From positions 1-43,107 of the forward strand of contig NZ_CAJXIV010000025.1 of assembly GCF_913054185.1 (NCBI RefSeq): 43,107 bases of DNA, read 5' to 3'. The stretch is from an uncultured Shimia sp. GTDB lineage: Bacteria; Pseudomonadota; Alphaproteobacteria; Rhodobacterales; Rhodobacteraceae. The notes below the pieces were generated by a model. It ran no database searches, had not been told where the DNA came from, and saw only the letters and a list, made by a program, of their open reading frames with translations. The translations under genes and the position numbers were made by a program. Each line of letters starts with the position of its first letter. Positions within the stretch are counted from its first letter, which is position 1. This document shows positions 25,137 through 34,348 of this stretch, in pieces.

Positions 25137-27658
25137 GCCTCTCCGCCGCAACGCGCATTGCTCGCCGTGAAATCCGAGGCGGGTTGCGCGGCTTCACCGT
25201 TTTCCTTGCCTGTCTGATCCTCGGCGTGGCCACCATCGCTGCCATCGGTTCCGTGCGCAGCGCCATCCAAACCGGCCTTACTTCCGAGGGTGCCACGCTT
25301 CTGGGCGGTGACGCCGAAATGAGTTTCACCTACCGCCGCGCCACCGACGCAGAACTGGCATGGATGGACAAAAATACCGACGCCACGTCCGAAATAATCG
25401 ATTTCCGCTCCATGGTGGTGGTTCCCCGCGAGGACGGCACCGAACGCGCATTGGCCCAGGTCAAAGCCGTCGATGACGCCTACCCGCTTGTTGGTGCTGT
25501 TGAGATTACACCTCACATTTCTTGGACAGACGCCCTAGCCGGATCAGACACCCTTCCTGGCGCCGTGCTACACGGGTTGCTCGCAGACCGTCTCTCTCTT
25601 GAAGTCGGCGACACCTTCCAGCTTGGCACCCAAGAATTCATCCTCACTGCCCGACTGGATCGCGAACCCGACACCGCTGGCGGCTTCAACTTTGCCCCCC
25701 GCGCTTTTGTACGCACCGTTGATCTTGCAGGCAGCGGTCTTCTTTCTGCCGGTACGTTGTTCACAAGCCACTACCGTCTCGACCTGCCACCATCCCCCGA
25801 TCTGGCCGCGCTTGAAGCTGACGCCCGTGCCAAATTTGAAAGCACCGGCCTGCGCTGGCGCGACAGCCGCAACGGCGCGCCGGGTATCACCCGTTTTGTC
25901 GAACGCTTCGGCGCCTTCCTGATCCTTGTCGGCCTCGCAGGCCTTGCCGTGGGTGGCGTGGGCATCTCCACCGCCATTCGCGCCTACCTTTCGCGCAAGA
26001 CTGAAACCATCGCCACACTGCGCAGTCTTGGCGCAGATCGCAGCACCATATTCCTCAGCTACTTCCTACAAATCGGTTTTGTCTCTCTTGTCGGTATATC
26101 TCTTGGCCTCGCCCTCGGCGCACTCCTGCCCATTTTACTTGGCCCACTGATAGAATCCGTGCTGCCTTTCCCCGCGAATTTTAGCCTCTACCCGATCCCA
26201 CTGATCGAAGCCGCGCTCTATGGCGCACTCGCCGCCGCCATCTTCACCCTATGGCCGCTGGCGCGCGTCGAAAACGTCCGCCCAAGCGCACTCTTTCGCG
26301 ATCAACTTGGCGAAAGCCGAAATCTACCCGCCGCGCGCTACATCTTTGCCGTCGGTCTGCTGATAGCATTGCTCCTCGGCCTCGCCAGCTGGCTCTCCGG
26401 CTCCGCCCGCCTCACACTCTGGTTTGCAGCTGGTGTGGTCATAGCCATGGTCGCGCTCACTTTCGCCGCCACCGGCCTACGCGCCCTCCTGCGCCGTCTT
26501 GCCACCCGCCTGCGCAGCCGCCCCGAACTCCGCTGGGCCGTGCAATCCCTCGGCCGGGCTGGCGACGCGACCACGCCCGTAGTGTTATCTCTTGGCCTAG
26601 GCCTTAGCGTGCTCGCCACTGTTGGCCAAGTTGACGGCAACCTGCGCAACGCCATTGCCCGCGATCTGCCCGACGTTGCGCCATCGTTTTTCTTTGTCGA
26701 CATCCAACGCGACCAAATGCCAGCCTTGCAATCGGATTGGGACGCCACCCCAACCATTCACAATGTGGAAACCGCCCCCATGCTGCGCGGCGTGGTCACC
26801 CGCATCAATGATCAACCCGCCAAAGAAGTCGCGGGGGATCATTGGGTCATTCGCGGCGACCGCGGTGTGACCTACGTAGGCCAAATGCCAGAAGACACCA
26901 AGCTCACCGCAGGCACTTGGTGGGATCCGGACCACACCGGCGATCCTCAGATCAGCTTTGCTGAAGAGGAAGCCCTGGAAATGGGCCTGAAGCTGGGCGA
27001 CAGCCTGACCATCAACATTCTGGGCCGCGACATCACCGGCTCCGTCACCAGCTTCCGCGAGGTGGATTTCTCCTCCGCCGGAATGGGTTTTGTGATTGTC
27101 TTGAACGAGGCGGCGCTTTCCGGGGCCCCGCACAGCTTCATCGCCACGGTCTATGCGGAAGCTGACAGCGAGGCGACCCTGCTCAAAGACGTCTCTGAGC
27201 AATACCCCAACGTGACAGCCATCCACGTGCGTGACGCCGCTGAACAGGTCTCCAGCCTCGTCGCACAGCTCGCCAACGCCACCACCTATGGCGCGTCGAC
27301 CATCCTGCTCACCGGCCTCTTGGTGATCTTTGGCGCTGCGGCAGCGGGCCAAGCCGCCCGCACCTATGAGGCGGCGATCCTCAAAACCCTCGGCGCCACC
27401 CGTGCGCAAGTGCTGCGGAGCTTTGCCTGGCGCGCCGCTCTCCTTGGGGCGGCGGCTGGTACGGTCGCGCTTGCCGTCGGCCTCACCGGTGGCTGGGCTG
27501 TGATGACCTTTGTCATGGAGAGCGATTTTTATGTAATCTGGCCCAATGCTCTGTTGATCCTTTCCGCTGGCATCCTGGCCAATCTGTTGGCCGGAATGGT
27601 CTTTGCGCTGCCTTCCTTGGCCAATCGCCCCGCACAAATCCTGCGCGCCCGCGACTGA
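25133..27658 (+). CDS. ybbP: FtsX-like ABC permease, YbbP type
   Basis: An 841-residue permease with an N-terminal membrane anchor (FTVFLACLILGVATIAAIGS), a periplasmic domain of about 220 residues, a first FtsX-type bundle (about 255-400), a middle helix pair (about 400-450), a second periplasmic domain, and a C-terminal FtsX bundle (about 715-835). This size and plan fit YbbP-like proteins more than LolC/E or MacB. It overlaps the ATPase gene by 4 bp and is followed by a strong terminator, so the two form one operon. It probably acts mechanically on periplasmic or outer-membrane lipids or proteins, which is inference. Confidence 0.9.
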   Translation: MSLSAATRIARREIRGGLRGFTVFLACLILGVATIAAIGSVRSAIQTGLTSEGATLLGGDAEMSFTYRRATDAELAWMDKNTDATSEIIDFRSMVVVPREDGTERALAQVKAVDDAYPLVGAVEITPHISWTDALAGSDTLPGAVLHGLLADRLSLEVGDTFQLGTQEFILTARLDREPDTAGGFNFAPRAFVRTVDLAGSGLLSAGTLFTSHYRLDLPPSPDLAALEADARAKFESTGLRWRDSRNGAPGITRFVERFGAFLILVGLAGLAVGGVGISTAIRAYLSRKTETIATLRSLGADRSTIFLSYFLQIGFVSLVGISLGLALGALLPILLGPLIESVLPFPANFSLYPIPLIEAALYGALAAAIFTLWPLARVENVRPSALFRDQLGESRNLPAARYIFAVGLLIALLLGLASWLSGSARLTLWFAAGVVIAMVALTFAATGLRALLRRLATRLRSRPELRWAVQSLGRAGDATTPVVLSLGLGLSVLATVGQVDGNLRNAIARDLPDVAPSFFFVDIQRDQMPALQSDWDATPTIHNVETAPMLRGVVTRINDQPAKEVAGDHWVIRGDRGVTYVGQMPEDTKLTAGTWWDPDHTGDPQISFAEEEALEMGLKLGDSLTINILGRDITGSVTSFREVDFSSAGMGFVIVLNEAALSGAPHSFIATVYAEADSEATLLKDVSEQYPNVTAIHVRDAAEQVSSLVAQLANATTYGASTILLTGLLVIFGAAAAGQAARTYEAAILKTLGATRAQVLRSFAWRAALLGAAAGTVALAVGLTGGWAVMTFVMESDFYVIWPNALLILSAGILANLLAGMVFALPSLANRPAQILRARD

Positions 27659-27670
27659 TCCGCAAAACAG

Positions 27671-27698
27671 AAAAAGCCGGGAGCAAACCCGGCTTTTT
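27671..27698. terminator. Bidirectional terminator between ybbP and gcvP
   Basis: AAAAAGCCGGG (27671-27681) pairs perfectly with CCCGGCTTTTT (27688-27698) around a 6-nt loop, 12 bp after the ybbP stop. The A/T tails make it functional in both directions. Confidence 0.9.
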
Positions 27699-27710
27699 CA
27701 TTCTTCAAAT

Positions 27711-27771
27711 ATCTCGGGGGTGCGCTTGCCTTGGCAAGCGAGGGGCTGGCCCCCTCACCCAAACCCGAGAT
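27711..27771. repeat. Cloverleaf-like palindromic element (61 bp)
   Basis: Outer stem ATCTCGGG (27711-27718) with CCCGAGAT (27764-27771) encloses two hairpins: CGCTTGCC/GGCAAGCG (27723-27730 and 27733-27740, 2-nt loop) and GAGGGG/CCCCTC (27740-27745 and 27751-27756). GGGTG at 27718-27722 can also pair with CACCC at 27756-27760. It abuts the gcvP stop codon. It looks like a REP-type element; copy number cannot be seen here. Confidence 0.6.
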
Positions 27772-30621
27772 TTACTCCGCTGCGTCTGCGTAATCGTCCA
27801 TGGGCGGACAGATACAGACCAAGTTGCGGTCGCCATAGGCATTGTCCACTCGGTTCACTGGCGGCCAATACTTGTCCACACGGAACGCACCCGGAGGGAA
27901 GCAACCCTGTTCACGCGTGTAGGGACGATCCCAATCTTTCACGAGGTCTTCCATCGTATGCGGCGCGTGTTTCAGCGGGTTGTTCTCCGCATCAATCCGG
28001 CCTTCTTCGATGTCGCGAATTTCCTCACGAATGGACAGCATCGCATCACAGAAACGATCCAGCTCCGCCTTGTTCTCGGACTCCGTGGGCTCAACCATCA
28101 ATGTACCAGCCACAGGCCAGCTCATGGTGGGCGCGTGGAAGCCGCTGTCCACCAGACGCTTGGCAATGTCATCCACGGTCACACCAGCACTGTCGGCAAA
28201 CGGACGGGTGTCGATGATACACTCATGCGCCACGCGGCCGGTTGGGCCTTTGTACAAGATGTCAAACGCCCCTTCGAGCCGCTTGGCAATGTAGTTACCG
28301 TTTAAGATCGCCACACGGGTTGCCTGGGTCAGACCTTCGCCCCCCATCAGCAGCACGTAAGCCCAGCTGATCGGCAGGATCGAGGGTGAGCCAAACGGCG
28401 CCGCCGAAACCGGCCCTTCCTGACCGCCGGTTTCCGGATGGCCTGGAAGGTGTTGCGTCAGATGAGATTTCACACCAATGGGCCCCATGCCGGGGCCACC
28501 ACCGCCATGCGGAATGCAGAAGGTTTTGTGCAGGTTCAAGTGGCTCACGTCACCGCCAAGATCGCCGGGACGAGACAAACCCACCATCGCGTTCAGGTTG
28601 GCACCATCAATATAGACCTGCCCCCCAAACTCGTGGGTGATGCCACAGATCTCGTGCACCGTGTCCTCAAATACACCATGTGTGGAGGGGTAGGTGATCA
28701 TACAGGCTGCAAGGTTTTCGGCGTGTTTCTCAGCTTTGGCGCGGAAGTCTTCCACATCAATGTCACCGTTTTCTGCGGTTTTCACAGCAACCACTTTCCA
28801 ACCCACCATCTGTGCCGACGCCGGGTTGGTGCCATGTGCACTCATCGGGATCAGACACACATTGCGATGGCCTTCGCCTTGTGATCGGTGATAGGCCGCG
28901 ATGGTCAACAGACCGGCGTATTCACCCTGTGCACCGGAGTTGGACTGCATGGAAATCGCATCATACCCGGTGATCTGGCACAGCTTGTCGCTCAGATCGT
29001 CGATCATGTGTGTGTAGCCTGCAACCTGATCTTTGGGTGCAAACGGGTGCATGTTGGAGAACTCTTCCCAGCTCACTGGCATCATCTCAACAGCCGCGTT
29101 GAGTTTCATGGTGCAGGAGCCCAGCGGGATCATCGCGCGGTCCAGCGCAAGATCGCGATCCGCCAGACGACGCATATAGCGCATCATCTCGGTTTCTGCC
29201 CGGTTCATGTGGAAAATTGGGTGATCCAGATAGCTGGTTTCACGCAGCAGTTTTTCCGGCAAGCGGTACTCTGGAGTATAATCTTCGTCTTCCTGCACAA
29301 TGCCAAAGGCACGCCAGACCGCTTCGATGGTCTGCGACCGTGCAGTCTCATCCAGCGAAATGCCAACCTTGGTTTTGCCAACCTTGCGCAGGTTGATGCC
29401 TTCTTGCACCGCGTGCTGCAGAACACCGCGCTGCAACAGACCTACGTCGACAGTGATGGTGTCAAAGAACACACCCGGATCCACCGTAAAGCCGGCATCT
29501 TCCAGACCTTTTGCCAGACGGGCGGTCTTGCGGTGGATACGCTGTGCAATCGCCTGCAATCCTTGCGGTCCGTGGAACACGGCATACATCGATGCCATCA
29601 CCGCCAGCAGCGCCTGTGCAGTACAAACGTTGGAGTTGGCTTTCTCACGACGGATGTGCTGTTCGCGGGTTTGCAGTGACAGGCGATACGCACGGTTGCC
29701 CTGCGCATCAATTGACACACCAATAATCCGACCCGGCATCGAACGTTTGTAGGCGTCTTTACAGCTCATATAGGCCGCGTGTGGACCACCGTAACCAACC
29801 GGCACGCCAAAGCGCTGCGTGCTGCCCACGGCAATATCTGCGCCCATCGCGCCCGGCTCTTTCAAAAGCGTCAGCGCCAGCGGATCTGCCACCACAACAC
29901 CAATCGCTTTGTTGGCGTGCAGCGCTTCGATTTCAGCAGTGAAATCACGGACATGACCATGGGTGCCGGGGTATTGGAAGATCGCGCCAAAGACTTTGTC
30001 GGCCTCAAGATCATCCGGATTGCCGACAATCACTTCAATGCCCAGCGGCGCGGCGCGGGTTTTCATCACGCCGATGTTCTGGGGATGACAGTTTTCATCC
30101 ACAAAGAAGGCTTTGACTTTCGACTTAGAAACACGCTGCGCCATGGTCATCGCTTCGGCACAGGCGGTGGATTCATCCAGCAACGAGGCGTTGGCCACTT
30201 CCAGACCCGTCAGATCGCTGACCATAGTCTGATAGTTCAACAACGCCTCAAGACGGCCTTGCGAAATCTCCGGCTGATACGGCGTATACGCCGTGTACCA
30301 GGCTGGGTTTTCCAGAATGTTACGCTGGATGGCTGGTGGCGTCACCGTGCCATAGTAGCCCTGCCCAATCAGGCTGGTCAGCACGTCGTTTTTTTCAGCA
30401 ATTTCCCGCATGTGACGCAGCACTTCGCGCTCCGACATCGGGCGGCCAAATTCCAAAGGCGCTTTCTGGCGGATGCTCTCCGGCATCGTGTCCTCGACCA
30501 GCGCGTCAAGGCTGTCAGCACCAATCACCTCAAGCATCGCGTCCATCTCTTCAGGAGACGGGCCGATGTGACGGCGGTTGGCAAAATCATAAGGTAGATA
30601 GTCGGTGGGTTTGAAGGTCAT
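27772..30621 (-). CDS. gcvP: Glycine dehydrogenase (decarboxylating), P protein
   Basis: A 949-residue single-chain P protein of the glycine cleavage system. It decarboxylates glycine with pyridoxal phosphate and passes the aminomethyl group to lipoyl-GcvH. The N-terminus [20 protein letters not shown] is typical. The PLP-binding lysine lies in [16 protein letters not shown] in the C-terminal half, and the Gly-rich loop follows. The frame is open to 30702, but ATG at 30621 is chosen because GAGGAG lies 6 bp before it and it gives the conserved start. It is last in the gcvT-gcvH-gcvP operon, 146 bp after gcvH. Confidence 0.96.
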   Translation of the reverse strand: MTFKPTDYLPYDFANRRHIGPSPEEMDAMLEVIGADSLDALVEDTMPESIRQKAPLEFGRPMSEREVLRHMREIAEKNDVLTSLIGQGYYGTVTPPAIQRNILENPAWYTAYTPYQPEISQGRLEALLNYQTMVSDLTGLEVANASLLDESTACAEAMTMAQRVSKSKVKAFFVDENCHPQNIGVMKTRAAPLGIEVIVGNPDDLEADKVFGAIFQYPGTHGHVRDFTAEIEALHANKAIGVVVADPLALTLLKEPGAMGADIAVGSTQRFGVPVGYGGPHAAYMSCKDAYKRSMPGRIIGVSIDAQGNRAYRLSLQTREQHIRREKANSNVCTAQALLAVMASMYAVFHGPQGLQAIAQRIHRKTARLAKGLEDAGFTVDPGVFFDTITVDVGLLQRGVLQHAVQEGINLRKVGKTKVGISLDETARSQTIEAVWRAFGIVQEDEDYTPEYRLPEKLLRETSYLDHPIFHMNRAETEMMRYMRRLADRDLALDRAMIPLGSCTMKLNAAVEMMPVSWEEFSNMHPFAPKDQVAGYTHMIDDLSDKLCQITGYDAISMQSNSGAQGEYAGLLTIAAYHRSQGEGHRNVCLIPMSAHGTNPASAQMVGWKVVAVKTAENGDIDVEDFRAKAEKHAENLAACMITYPSTHGVFEDTVHEICGITHEFGGQVYIDGANLNAMVGLSRPGDLGGDVSHLNLHKTFCIPHGGGGPGMGPIGVKSHLTQHLPGHPETGGQEGPVSAAPFGSPSILPISWAYVLLMGGEGLTQATRVAILNGNYIAKRLEGAFDILYKGPTGRVAHECIIDTRPFADSAGVTVDDIAKRLVDSGFHAPTMSWPVAGTLMVEPTESENKAELDRFCDAMLSIREEIRDIEEGRIDAENNPLKHAPHTMEDLVKDWDRPYTREQGCFPPGAFRVDKYWPPVNRVDNAYGDRNLVCICPPMDDYADAAE

Positions 30622-30729
30622 CTTCATCTCCTCAACAATCCGCGGCAACAGGTGCGGCGAAGAAAAAGTCAGACTGCGGTCCAGCCAGAAAAGCCGACCC
30701 AATCATGTTTCCTGAAGATCATAGGGAAC

Positions 30730-30753
30730 GCGGATCGGCATCATCCGATCCGC
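30730..30753. other. Intercistronic hairpin between gcvH and gcvP
   Basis: GCGGATCGG (30730-30738) is the perfect complement of CCGATCCGC (30745-30753) with a 6-nt loop, 15 bp after the gcvH stop codon on the minus strand. No T-run follows in that direction, so it is more likely an mRNA stabiliser or processing site than a terminator. Confidence 0.5.
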
Positions 30754-30767
30754 ACGCGCATCAGCGC

Positions 30768-31127
30768 TTACCCAATGAAGTCTTTGTAGGCGTTTTCGTC
30801 CATGTAGTCGTCCATTTGAGACAGATCAGATGGCTTGATCTTGAAGAACCAAGCGCCCTCCATTGGATCATCATTGACCTTGCCCGGTTCATCGACCAGT
30901 GGCGAGTTCACTTCAACAATCTCACCATCCAATGGTGCCAGAACGTCAGACGCGGCTTTCACGGATTCAATCACACAGACTTCTTCGTCTTTGGTGACTT
31001 CGGTGCCCGCTTCTGGCAGCTCAATAAACACTACGTCACCCAATTGCTCGCTGGCGTGTTCGGTGATGCCTACCACCACAACGTCGCCTTCAACCCGCAG
31101 CCATTCGTGCTCTTCGGTAAATTTCAT
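30768..31127 (-). CDS. gcvH: Glycine cleavage system H protein
   Basis: A 119-residue lipoyl-carrier protein that shuttles the aminomethyl group between GcvP, GcvT and dihydrolipoamide dehydrogenase. The lipoylated residue is Lys57 in [10 protein letters not shown]. The flanking [12 protein letters not shown] and the C-terminal WFFKIKPSD blocks are standard. AGGAGAG lies 6 bp before the ATG. It is 18 bp after gcvT. Confidence 0.97.
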   Translation of the reverse strand: MKFTEEHEWLRVEGDVVVVGITEHASEQLGDVVFIELPEAGTEVTKDEEVCVIESVKAASDVLAPLDGEIVEVNSPLVDEPGKVNDDPMEGAWFFKIKPSDLSQMDDYMDENAYKDFIG

Positions 31128-31145
31128 TGCTTGCTCTCCTGTTGC

Positions 31146-32270
31146 TCAACGCTTGAAATTGGCAGGTACCAACGGCATCTTCGCCACGGTCACCGGCATG
31201 CGTTTGCCACGCACTTCACCAAAAATTTCTGTTCCGACAACGGCTTGCGCCTTGCCAACGTACCCCATAGCCACCGGACCTTCATAGGTCGGACCAAAGC
31301 CGCCCGAGGTCACTTCACCAATGGGTTCACCACCTTCAGCCGCCGCAAACAACTGCGTGCCGGCTCGCATTGGCGCGCGACCAGTCGGGGCCAAGCCCAC
31401 ACGCTTGCGCGCCACACCTTCTGCCAGATCGCCAAAAATACGGTCCGCACCGGGGAAACCACCTGCGCGGTCGCCATCAGCGCGGCGCACTTTCTGGATC
31501 GCCCAGGTCAGTGCCGCTTCAATTGGGGAAGTATCGGTGCTGATGTCATTGCCATACAGGCAAAGTCCGCCTTCCAAACGCAGGCTATCGCGTGCGCCAA
31601 GGCCAATGCCTTCTACCTCTTCCATCTCCAACAGCTTGCGACAAATCCCTGCCGCATCTGCTTCGGGTATGGAAATCTCATATCCATCTTCACCAGTGTA
31701 GCCCGAACGACTGACCCAACAGGCCACACCATCCAGTTCAACTTCGGTGAAGTCCATAAACGCCATATCAGCTACAGAGGGATTGAGCCGCGCCAGCGCC
31801 GTCTCAGCCGCCGGACCTTGCAGCGCCACCAAAGCGCGATCCGTGATCTCTTCCACCGTAACATCCGGCGTCAATGCCGCGACCATGCGCGCGATGTCGG
31901 CTTCTTTGCAGGCCGCGTTCACAACCACAAACAGGTGATCGCCACGGTTGGCAAACATCAAATCGTCTTCGATCCCGCCTGCGTCATTGGTGAAAAACCC
32001 GTACCGCTGACGCGCAACGCCAAGGCCCATCACATCCTGCGGCACCAGCGCTTCAAACGCTTTGGCCGCCGCCTCATAGCTTTCGGCCCGCAAGGCAACC
32101 TGCCCCATGTGACTTACGTCAAACAGACCAGCTGCCGCACGACAGTGCAGGTGTTCTTTCATAACGCCAAGCGGGTACTGAACGGGCATATCATAGCCCG
32201 CAAAACCAACCATTTTGGCACCAAGCTCAACATGCAGATCATAAAGCGGTGTACGCTTCAACTCTCCCAT
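31146..32270 (-). CDS. gcvT: Aminomethyltransferase, T protein
   Basis: A 374-residue T protein, transferring the one-carbon unit from aminomethyl-GcvH to tetrahydrofolate and releasing ammonia. N-terminal LKRTPLYDLHVELGAKMVGF with AGYDMPVQYPLG, the folate-site segment GLFDVSHMGQV and later SRSGYTGEDGYEI match the family. ATG at 32270 is chosen: it gives the standard N-terminus, and codons further upstream run towards the riboswitch. It is first in the operon and directly controlled by the tandem glycine riboswitch. Confidence 0.96.
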   Translation of the reverse strand: MGELKRTPLYDLHVELGAKMVGFAGYDMPVQYPLGVMKEHLHCRAAAGLFDVSHMGQVALRAESYEAAAKAFEALVPQDVMGLGVARQRYGFFTNDAGGIEDDLMFANRGDHLFVVVNAACKEADIARMVAALTPDVTVEEITDRALVALQGPAAETALARLNPSVADMAFMDFTEVELDGVACWVSRSGYTGEDGYEISIPEADAAGICRKLLEMEEVEGIGLGARDSLRLEGGLCLYGNDISTDTSPIEAALTWAIQKVRRADGDRAGGFPGADRIFGDLAEGVARKRVGLAPTGRAPMRAGTQLFAAAEGGEPIGEVTSGGFGPTYEGPVAMGYVGKAQAVVGTEIFGEVRGKRMPVTVAKMPLVPANFKR

Positions 32271-32359
32271 AGACTTCGCCCTTCTCCTTCCGGGCGTGTC
32301 CATGTTCTGGAGGTCACATCCGGCATCCCATTTTCGCGCAACTCTTCTGCGCGTGCGAT

Positions 32360-32520
32360 GCCCCCTCTGTCCGATTGCCTGAGATCGTTATCCCTTCGGC
32401 GGGTGTCCTGACGAACACCACTCTCCAGAGTGTGTTTCCTTAGGTGGTCGGTCCCTGTGGCCTGAGAGTTTCCGGGGCGGTTGCTCCTTCGGCACTGGAT
32501 CGTCCAGTTCTCCCGATTCA
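32360..32520 (-). promoter_or_regulatory. Tandem glycine riboswitch upstream of gcvT
   Basis: Read on the minus strand, aptamer 1 (about 32518-32455) has GGGAGAACTGG, then CCGAAGGAGCAA and AAACTCTCAGGC. Aptamer 2 (about 32430-32360) has GGAGAGTGGTG, then CCGAAGGGATAA and GATCTCAGGCAATCGG. These are the conserved core segments of the glycine riboswitch, in the usual tandem form. High glycine should switch on gcvTHP expression. About 90 nt of expression platform separate it from the gcvT ATG; boundaries are approximate. Confidence 0.93.
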
Positions 32521-32806
32521 CCTTGGTGTGCACCGTAGTATGCAGAACAATCTCTGACAAGCCTCTATGTTGCGCCGAGTTATTGCGCGATAAGTGATGC
32601 TTATCACGCTATACTTCCGCCCCCGACAACCATTGGCAAATCAACAAAGGGCCAAACTGTCCCGCATTGCCACCATGGGGCTGCTACGCATCTTCAGCCA
32701 TACTTATGATCAGACCGCTTTCCCCAGAAATCTCCGATAGCCCAACTGCATTGGCTTCCCCCAATTTTCCTCTTAGGAAGATGCCATCACAATAGGAACA
32801 CAACCG
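32521..32806. other. Divergent intergenic region between gcv riboswitch and membrane-protein gene
   Basis: This stretch must contain the gcv promoter (minus strand) and that of the membrane-protein gene (plus strand). Apart from the palindrome at 32585-32609 I see no gene, RNA or repeat. No convincing -35/-10 pair could be assigned. Confidence 0.4.
32585..32609. promoter_or_regulatory. Candidate CRP/FNR-type operator
   Basis: A near-perfect 25-bp palindrome: GATAAG (32589-32594) and CTTATC (32600-32605) around TGATG, flanked by GCG and CGC. Nested in it is GTGAT-N4-ATCAC (32594-32607), the half-site geometry of CRP/FNR-family proteins. Which regulator binds, and which side it controls, is unknown. 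Confidence 0.4.
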
Positions 32807-33193
32807 ATGCTTGCGCTTGCCCTGATAATTTTTGTTGGCCCTCTCATCGGCGGTCTCCTGTCCTTTGCCGCCGGTGTACAGCTCTGGCGTGGCCGGAAAG
32901 TTGAGGGACCAATTGTGGTTCTACTGACAAGCCTCTTGGCCTTTTTAGCTCTTTGGGAATTGCGCTATGATCTGGGCTTCAACCTGCCGGATCTCACCTT
33001 CCTGCCGTCTGGGGCAGACCTCGAACGCACACTGGTCGTACTGGCGGCGGCAATTCTTGCAACGTTATTTTTTGGCGCACTGCGATGGCCCTCTCGATTG
33101 AAGGGACGTTGGATGGCCTTTGTCGCAATAGCTTTCTGGGCCTTAATTATCGCAGCCGGTTTTGTTCTCGCGGGCATCGACTTCCGCCACTAA
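32807..33193 (+). CDS. Small hypothetical membrane protein, four TM helices
   Basis: A 128-residue integral membrane protein I cannot assign. Hydrophobic segments lie at about 2-23, 34-51, 72-93 and 103-124. Between the second and third is a short loop, LRYDLGFNLPDLTFLPSG. AGGA precedes the ATG by 9 bp, so translation is well supported. It stands alone between the divergent gcv operon and the convergent Rrf2 gene, whose stop is 17 bp away. Confidence 0.75.
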   Translation: MLALALIIFVGPLIGGLLSFAAGVQLWRGRKVEGPIVVLLTSLLAFLALWELRYDLGFNLPDLTFLPSGADLERTLVVLAAAILATLFFGALRWPSRLKGRWMAFVAIAFWALIIAAGFVLAGIDFRH

Positions 33194-33210
33194 ACCGGGC
33201 GGTAACCGCT

Positions 33211-33666
33211 TCAGCCAGCGGTCGCCCCACAGGGTTCGGGCGCCAAAATGCCCAACAACGCGGTGTTGCCACACACCAGTGCGTCCAGAGTCACCCTATC
33301 CAACCGCGCATAAAACGCCTCCGCGGCTTCACTCAACGCATCCTTTAGACGACAGGCCCCCACCAGTGGGCAGGAATTGTCCACATCGGCAAAACACTCT
33401 GCCAACGGCACCGACGCTTCCATGGCGCGAAAAATCTCGCCAATTTCAATGTCTTTTGGCTCCCGTGCCAACTCCAACCCACCGTTACGCCCACGTTGCG
33501 TGCTCAAAACACCCATTAGCGCCAACTGATGAATGACCTGCGCCAGATGGTTTTCCGACGCATTACACACGCCGGCAATCTCGTGCTTGGTCACCAAGCG
33601 GCCACGATGCGCTGTGCAAAACATCAGCACACGAATGGCGATGTTCGTCCGTTTGGTAATCCGCAT
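33211..33666 (-). CDS. Rrf2 family regulator, NsrR-like
   Basis: A 151-residue Rrf2-type winged-helix repressor. The DNA-binding part covers about 1-65 (TKHEIAGVCNASENHLAQVI, then RGRNGGLELA). Three cysteines, Cys91, Cys99 and Cys105, in ECFADVDNSCPLVGACRLKDAL match the cluster ligands and the CRLK motif of NsrR, a nitric-oxide-sensing [Fe-S] repressor. IscR is less likely because of the C-X7-C-X5-C spacing. ATG at 33666 follows AGAGGAA; the frame extends 24 bp further upstream. It faces the cyclotransferase gene across an FNR-type box. No NO-detoxifying gene is in the window, so targets are unseen. Confidence 0.87.
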   Translation of the reverse strand: MRITKRTNIAIRVLMFCTAHRGRLVTKHEIAGVCNASENHLAQVIHQLALMGVLSTQRGRNGGLELAREPKDIEIGEIFRAMEASVPLAECFADVDNSCPLVGACRLKDALSEAAEAFYARLDRVTLDALVCGNTALLGILAPEPCGATAG

Positions 33667-33737
33667 GGTCTTCCTCTCAGTCCGTCCCAACGGTCAGATG
33701 GGTGGCCGCCTTGTGCCAGAGCGGCCAACGCATAGCA

Positions 33738-33751
33738 TTGACATGGATCAA
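33738..33751. promoter_or_regulatory. FNR/FnrL-type box
   Basis: TTGAC-N4-ATCAA (spacer ATGG) differs from the FNR consensus TTGAT-N4-ATCAA at one position. It lies between the divergent NsrR-like gene (start 33666) and the cyclotransferase gene (start 33772). Its centre is about 78 bp upstream of the regulator's ATG, compatible with activation of that gene, and close enough to the other ATG to block it. Confidence 0.55.
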
Positions 33752-33771
33752 CACCCGTGTAGGGAGGAAGC

Positions 33772-34335
33772 ATGACCACCTCTTACTTCTTTGGCTATGG
33801 CAGCCTCGTGAACCACAGCACGCATTCGTATGAGAATGCACACCCGGCCCGCCTGAACGGCTGGCGGCGTCAATGGTGTCATACCAGCTTGCGACCCATC
33901 GCTTTCCTGACCGCGGTTCCTGACAATTCCTGCGTCATTGACGGCCTCATCGCCCATGTTCCCGGCGATGATTGGGACGCATTGGATGCCCGCGAATTTG
34001 CCTACACCCGCGTGCTCAGCACTGCCAATGTCACCCATCCGATCACCGATCCCATTGAAATCGCCGTCTACACCATGCGCCGCGACATCGGTGTTTCCGC
34101 CGAAACGCGCCTTCCAATCCTGCTCAGCTATCTGGACGTGGTTGTGCAAGGCTATTTGCAACAGTTCGGCGAACAAGGCGTGGCGGATTTTTTCGCCACC
34201 ACAACAGGTTGGGATGCCCCGATCCTGCATGACCGTGCGGATCCGCAATACCCTCGCCACCGCGTACTGACCAAAGACGAAACCGCTCTGGTGGATCAGC
34301 ACCTCACCACTCTGGACGCAAAATTCACCAGCTAA
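33772..34335 (+). CDS. Gamma-glutamylcyclotransferase-like protein
   Basis: A 187-residue protein of the GGCT/AIG2 fold. FGYGSLVN (7-14) is the substrate-binding loop of gamma-glutamylcyclotransferases, and Glu75 in AREFAYTRV is at the position of the catalytic acid. Such enzymes cleave gamma-glutamyl compounds to 5-oxoproline; the substrate here is not certain. GGGAGGAAGC directly precedes the ATG. mgtE follows 13 bp later, so they are probably co-transcribed. Confidence 0.8.
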   Translation: MTTSYFFGYGSLVNHSTHSYENAHPARLNGWRRQWCHTSLRPIAFLTAVPDNSCVIDGLIAHVPGDDWDALDAREFAYTRVLSTANVTHPITDPIEIAVYTMRRDIGVSAETRLPILLSYLDVVVQGYLQQFGEQGVADFFATTTGWDAPILHDRADPQYPRHRVLTKDETALVDQHLTTLDAKFTS

Positions 34336-34348
34336 AAGGCCCGCTGCC

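Noticed and set aside
30705-32411. Open frame of 568 codons antisense to gcvH, gcvT and the riboswitch
   Set aside because: His/Phe-rich shadow of real genes; it runs through a structured RNA and has no recognisable domain.
34336-34348. M-box or other Mg2+ riboswitch before mgtE
   Set aside because: Only 13 bp separate mgtE from the preceding gene, too little for any riboswitch.
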